In this document: positions 59,526-64,000 of the stretch, piece by piece
Layout: every line of letters begins with the position of its first letter
Position numbering within the stretch: the stretch's first letter is position 1
Position numbers and translations under genes: made by a program
Notes under the pieces: model-generated
What the model saw: the letters and a program-made list of their open reading frames with translations, nothing else
Databases searched by the model: none
Told to the model about the DNA's origin: nothing
NCBI GenBank assembly: GCA_963693085.1
Contig: OY856409.1
Location: forward strand, 522,977,803-523,041,802
Origin: Alisma plantago-aquatica
Taxonomy: Eukaryota > Streptophyta > Magnoliopsida > Alismatales > Alismataceae
Direction: 5' to 3'
DNA length: 64,000 nucleotides

Positions 59526-62500
59526 TTTAAAGGAGAGTGAAATCACCCCTTTACTAAAAATTTGAAGAATTGACATCCATTCCAAATACTCTCAGAGGTA
59601 TGATGGAATGGGCATAAATTTTCCAAATTTATTAAACATTAGTATATAAAAGACCATTAGAAAGCAGCGGAATAAAAAAGAACTGACTGTATTCAATTTA
59701 AAAAAAAGTTTACAAAATACATCAAATTCTCCCAGTAGGGTTTAAATCAAGACACACAATCATGATCTAGATAGAGGGAAGTCTAGACTACTACAATCTT
59801 GTCTCCAAGCAACATCTCCATCAACTGAGTCCAAGCCAAAAGCTATATACTCCTTGTCTTATTCATCACCTTGCTCATCACCTGGGTGGTTGGGAAGGCA
59901 CCCATCAAAAAGGGAAAGGGAAGAAAAGTATGTGTCACAAAACTAGTCTAGGGCATAAAGATAAGTAAAGCAAATAAAAACAGGCTAGGGTTCATCATAT
60001 GATGAAGATAACAAGAGTATGAGGCTATATTTAAAAGAAACTTGCCATTAACAATTATATCAAAAAGGATTTGCATGTAAGATAATTATGTCTACCTAAC
60101 TAAGTAGGGTTGAGGCACCTACCAGACCTCTAACCTTAGGTGAGGGGAGAATAAGACATTCCCAGTCACCTACAATATTATGGGGAGAATACGACATTCC
60201 CCAGGGCGATTATTTACATGCCCTATGTGGGTGGTTGTACATAAGTACCACTACTTTATTTTAAATAGAACATAAATCCACATGATAGAAAATTAGTCAT
60301 GGCAAGAGTAGTCATAATATTCAATAAGCATGGCAGTGGGGTATAAGACCCAAACAAGAAGAAATTATAATCTAATTTGAGGCATGAACAATATTAGGAT
60401 TCAAGAATAGGATATTTAGGGTTCATTTAAGCCTCATTAGGGAAATATAAGGTTGAGCTGAAATAATCCCAACATAGGGTGTAAGGAATGCACATACCTC
60501 TCTTACTGATATCAATTACTAACTTTCACCACTTTAATTGAGTCCAAGTTCCACTTTGCCTATTTTCAATGTATTAACATGTATTAGAGTACATAGTGCA
60601 CATTAATATATAGAAACCCTATTTTTAGAGATTTTTAGAAAAATTCGGATTTAGACTCTTAAAACATCACCAATAAACTTATTAGGTTTTCCTGATCAAG
60701 AAAACATATATTTATGTTAATTTTGGAGTTATGATGTTTAAGATGTAATTTTTATGGATTTTATGCATTAAATTCGTTTTATAAAAATCTCCCTTCGTCA
60801 AACCATGAAATCAGACCTTGAAAATATTTTTATTAGATAGAGATTAATTTTCCAATTCCAAAACATATTTATTTGTCAAATTTGGATAAGCGGTTTAGAA
60901 GATATGGATTTTGCAATACTGACCAATAGGAAATTGCCACATCATCAAACCGATCGAGATAATTAAAGAGAGAGGGAGAGGGAGAAAACACCATTTGACC
61001 AAGATCATATTTGAAGTTGCATAGGTAACCAAACTAGAACTTCTAGAGAAGGTAAAATAGCAAGAAATCAAAACCTTAGAAGAGCATGGTAAAAAGAGAT
61101 GGAAATCGTCGATTTTCAACATAAAAGCATAAGTTTTAAGAATGTACTAAGCAATATATATGAGAAGGGTGTTAACAAAACTTGACTCTAGGAAGGTAAT
61201 AAGGTTAAAATAGAAAGGATTCCGAGATTATAAGGTCTGGTTGCTCCAAGCCAAGCTCCTTTCTTGAGCAAAGATCACCTTCTTCACTTTAGAGGTGCAA
61301 ACCCTAGCAAAAGAGCAAGGAGATGACATGTTTTGGGGTTTTAGGTAGAGTTTTACCATGTATGGTCATGGCTCCGACCTATAAGAAGGTGTAAGGAAGA
61401 CTATGAGTATGAAAATAGGGAATTAAGGGAGAAAACTTACTAGTTTTGGTCGAAATTACCAAGGAGGAGCTTTAAAAACCCTAATAGAGCAATTTGGAAG
61501 CCCTAGGAGCCTTCTTCACCAAGGTAGGCTCCCTCTATTACCTTGGGGCAGCAAATTCATGGCCAAATACAAAAGGAACTATTATATAAGCTAGAGGAAA
61601 TAAAAGGAGAGCAAGAGTTTTCGAATTGTGAGTTGGGAAGGGGTATACATGGCTATATATAGAAAGAGGTTAAGCATGAGGAGTCTTAAGGGACTTTCCA
61701 TGTGTCTTTAGCCTAGGGATTGATGGCCATGCAAGAGGATAGCTCATAGAGGCTTCATGAATATCAAAAGTCAGTTCTAAGAGCCCATAGATTATTCTAG
61801 GCCATCCCCACCGTTTTTCAAGAAAGAAATAACCTCATTCGTTGATAGCTTTTAAGGATAAGCATCTTTATAAAGAGGGTAATCCCTATAATGCCCTTGG
61901 AAAGAAATACCATCAAACCAAGGTGAAACTAGGTTCTCGAATGGTTTCAAATCTCTTTAATGGTAAGGGAATATCTAAGGATTAAAATTCAGTTGATAAT
62001 TTGCAAAGAAAACCTCCCAATTGGGTAAATTGTATAAAAGTCCAGAATGTACCTAAAATTGCATAACTTGCACAAACAACATCCAAATCGAACCAAACTT
62101 CATCCACAAGTTATCTTTGATATGTATAGTATGATTTTTACATTATTTATATATTTTGAATTTATAAAATCACATTATTAATTACTTATGCCTTTTATTG
62201 ATTTTCTCTCTCCTAAACTTATCCTAATATTTCAAGGTGGTCCAAATTAGATGAAATTTGACATGTAGGCAAATTTTGATATGTAGATTTCGAATTTGAA
62301 GTTTGTTTCCTCTATTGAGACTTTTTTTATGAGATATGTCATATGGCCCATTAACAACACATTATCTAAATTGTTCATCCAATTAAGTTTCTTATCTTCA
62401 TATTACCACTAAAATGAGTTATGTGGCATATTTTATGTTTTCAAATCACATCAAAAAGTTAGATTAAGGTTTAGAGCACTTAATTATGGTAATTAAGCTT

Positions 62501-62671
62501 TCACTGAGGTATTTGTGCATAAATACAAATATTGGAATAAAAGATGAACAAATGTTCATTAGACCATTATATTATCCACAAAATAAATAGAACAGACAAA
62601 GAGGATAGAAATGAGAGGAAAAGGTGGGAAAGAGGGTCAAAATATAAAATTTTAGAATTCGGTATGTTACA
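59526..62671 (-). mobile_element. Solo LTR-like insertion, chromovirus type, minus strand
   Basis: A 3146-base insert with 5-bp duplication AGAAT. Its right end gives TGTAACATACCGAATTC on the minus strand, a typical chromovirus LTR start; a TATATATAG box lies on the minus strand at 61654-61661, about 1 kb in; no internal coding region or primer site is seen. This fits a solo LTR left after recombination. Against it, the other end reads TTTAAAGGAG rather than TG. The only frames are short and without motif. Confidence 0.55.
61654..61661 (-). promoter_or_regulatory. Likely TATA box of the solo LTR-like insert
   Basis: TATATATA in the minus-strand context TTTCTATATATAGCC, placed like the TATA boxes of the other chromovirus LTRs here. 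Confidence 0.4.
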
Positions 62672-63416
62672 AGAATCATGTTGTAAATCACTTGTAATGA
62701 TTGTATGACTAGTAATGAAGCTAAGAAAAATTAGGAGCACTTAAATCCAATATTTAAGAACTTTTATGGAACTTTCCAAAATTTTTCATAGTGACTTTTG
62801 TCAGCTGAGTTTCATCTAGGATAAACTTGACTAACACCCTTGGTGGATTTTGGGAACTACGAGGGTCAACTGAGTTTCCCCATGACAAACTCGACTGACA
62901 CCCCTACACATGCAAACAATTTTAACCCATCGACATAGTTTCATCAAGGATAAACTCGACTGACAACTTAAAATTGACTTGTATCATAGTGACATCGGTA
63001 GAGTTTCCTAAAAGTAAGCTCAACCAACCATTTTGTATAGAATGTGCAAATTTTTTTTATAGCCCTTGGGGTGTTGCAAAACTCAAAAATAGTTTCTTTG
63101 GAACACCCAAAATGCTTACAACTTATTCTTAAGCATTTCTATTGGCTAGTAGGCATCCCTAACTATAAATAGGACCCCTATGCTTCATCCCATGGTTAGG
63201 CAAGCACTATGAAGGTCCCTATATTATTGTCGAGTATCTCCAAGAGCCTCCTTCCACTCTTGAGCTTAATCACTTATTACATCTGTTAGAGTGAGTAAGA
63301 GATTTGTAAGAGAGCTAGTCGTACTTTTATATCTTGTAAGGCTCTCACTTCCTCCACCAACCCAATCTCTAATTCTACCATGAAGATGAAGGTTATCTCT
63401 CTTGTCTAAGAGAGGT

Positions 63417-63444
63417 GAAGAAGAAGAAGAAGAAGAAGAAGAAG
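63417..63444. repeat. GAA microsatellite in the right LTR of element E
   Basis: About nine GAA units, against four to five at the matching place in the left LTR (53488-53500). Confidence 0.9.
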
Positions 63445-64000
63445 GGAAGGAGTCCCTTGGTGAAAGCTTCTTCTTGGTGAAGGTGAAGTAAAAGGAGGAA
63501 GATCCAAGTCAAGAGTGGGTATTCCTTCAAGGCGAAAGACTTGTTGCAAGAGTGGGTAAGTCCTTGGTGAAGGTGGAAGACTCATTGCAAAAGTGGGTAT
63601 GTCCTTGGTGAGGTAGAAGAATCTTGGTCATGGATAGGTAAGTCCTTTGTAAGGTTATTGGCTCCCTTTTCCTCAAAGGGAAGGTTGGGTATGCTTGTGC
63701 CAGGAATGGAAGGTCCTATTGTATCTCTTATAGTGGACATAAAGAATGTGCAATGGTCGCAAAATCCTATAGGTTGACCTCTGTAGGTAATGGATGTACA
63801 CTCTCCTAGTTGGAATTTTAAACCACTATACATAACTTGTTTTCTTATTCTTATTCAATCTCTCTCATCTTTTCTATGTAAGTTTAATTTCACTCAAAAA
63901 CCATATTTACAACCTTATCTCTTAAAGTAATTTGAAGGTCTAATGAATTTGGTTAAAGTGTTTTGTCTCTAATGAACCTTAGTTCTAGAGCATATTCTTA

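Larger units (their letters stand above)
52615..64000 (+). mobile_element. Element E: gag-only copia-type element with two later insertions
   Basis: Left LTR 52615-54054; iMet primer site; a gag with UBN2 and zinc knuckle; a long coiled-coil tail; about 1.5 kb non-coding; polypurine tract; right LTR from 59299 to just beyond the window. No protease, integrase, RT or RNase H is seen, which fits the non-autonomous class with terminal repeats and gag only (TR-GAG). Removing the retroposon (55393-57196) leaves an interior of about 3.4 kb. Gag is itself broken, so this copy is dead. Confidence 0.8.
59299..64000 (+). repeat. 3' LTR of element E (interrupted, end just off window)
   Basis: Matches 52615-54054 in two parts, 59299-59525 and 62677-64000, split by the LTR-like insert. 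More diverged from the left LTR than elements C or D are from theirs. About 15-20 bases of the end lie beyond the window. It carries a longer GAA run (63417-63444) than the left copy (53488-53500). Confidence 0.88.

Overview
This window is a stretch of plant nuclear DNA made almost entirely of nested and neighbouring retrotransposons. I found no intact host gene, tRNA, rRNA or CRISPR array. The plant call rests on the element types: two or three Tekay/Del-like chromoviruses primed by initiator Met-tRNA, one Athila-like Ty3/gypsy element primed by Asp-tRNA, a plant L1 LINE with a C-terminal RNase H, and a Ty1/copia relative with a UBN2-type gag. I could not determine the species. All percent-identity statements are by eye, not computed.

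Layout. (1) 1-13197: element A, a minus-strand Tekay-like chromovirus with very long LTRs (about 4.6 kb) around a 4.8 kb gag-pol region broken by stops and frameshifts; its left LTR runs off the window. (2) 13198-17848 and 29312-about 30442: element B, an older minus-strand relative, split by the next element. (3) 17849-29306: element C, plus strand, complete, with 3.5 kb LTRs, a perfect 5-bp target duplication (GTAAC) and a wholly decayed gag-pol between nearly identical LTRs. (4) 30443-34483: low-complexity and anonymous DNA with two diverged tandem duplications and one small broken coding fragment. (5) 34489-47512: element D, plus strand, a complete 13-kb Athila-like element with target duplication GCACA, broken gag and pol, and an extra ORF after integrase. 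(6) 47518-49370: anonymous AT-rich DNA with a tandem duplication and a 122-bp insertion flanked by 16-bp direct repeats. (7) 49384-52211: a 5'-truncated L1 LINE on the minus strand with 13-bp target duplications and a long open RT/RNase H frame. (8) 52615-64000: element E, plus strand, a copia-type element that seems to carry only gag. It was itself hit twice: by a 1.8-kb poly(A) retroposon in gag (16-bp duplication) and by a 3.1-kb minus-strand LTR-like insert in its right LTR (duplication AGAAT).

Insertion order can be read from the nesting: C entered an LTR of B; the retroposon and the LTR-like insert entered E.

The most unusual pattern is that three unrelated elements (A, D, E) carry arrays of short inverted repeats, mainly in their LTRs, each family with its own sequence. 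The clearest is in D: at least 30 copies of GTCGATACCATCGAC or its complement in both LTRs and in a 550-bp block after integrase, often paired head to head so that the transcript would fold into near-perfect hairpins. Also notable are the dead-inside, fresh-outside state of C, the gag-only structure of E, and a telobox-rich leader in the LTRs of A.
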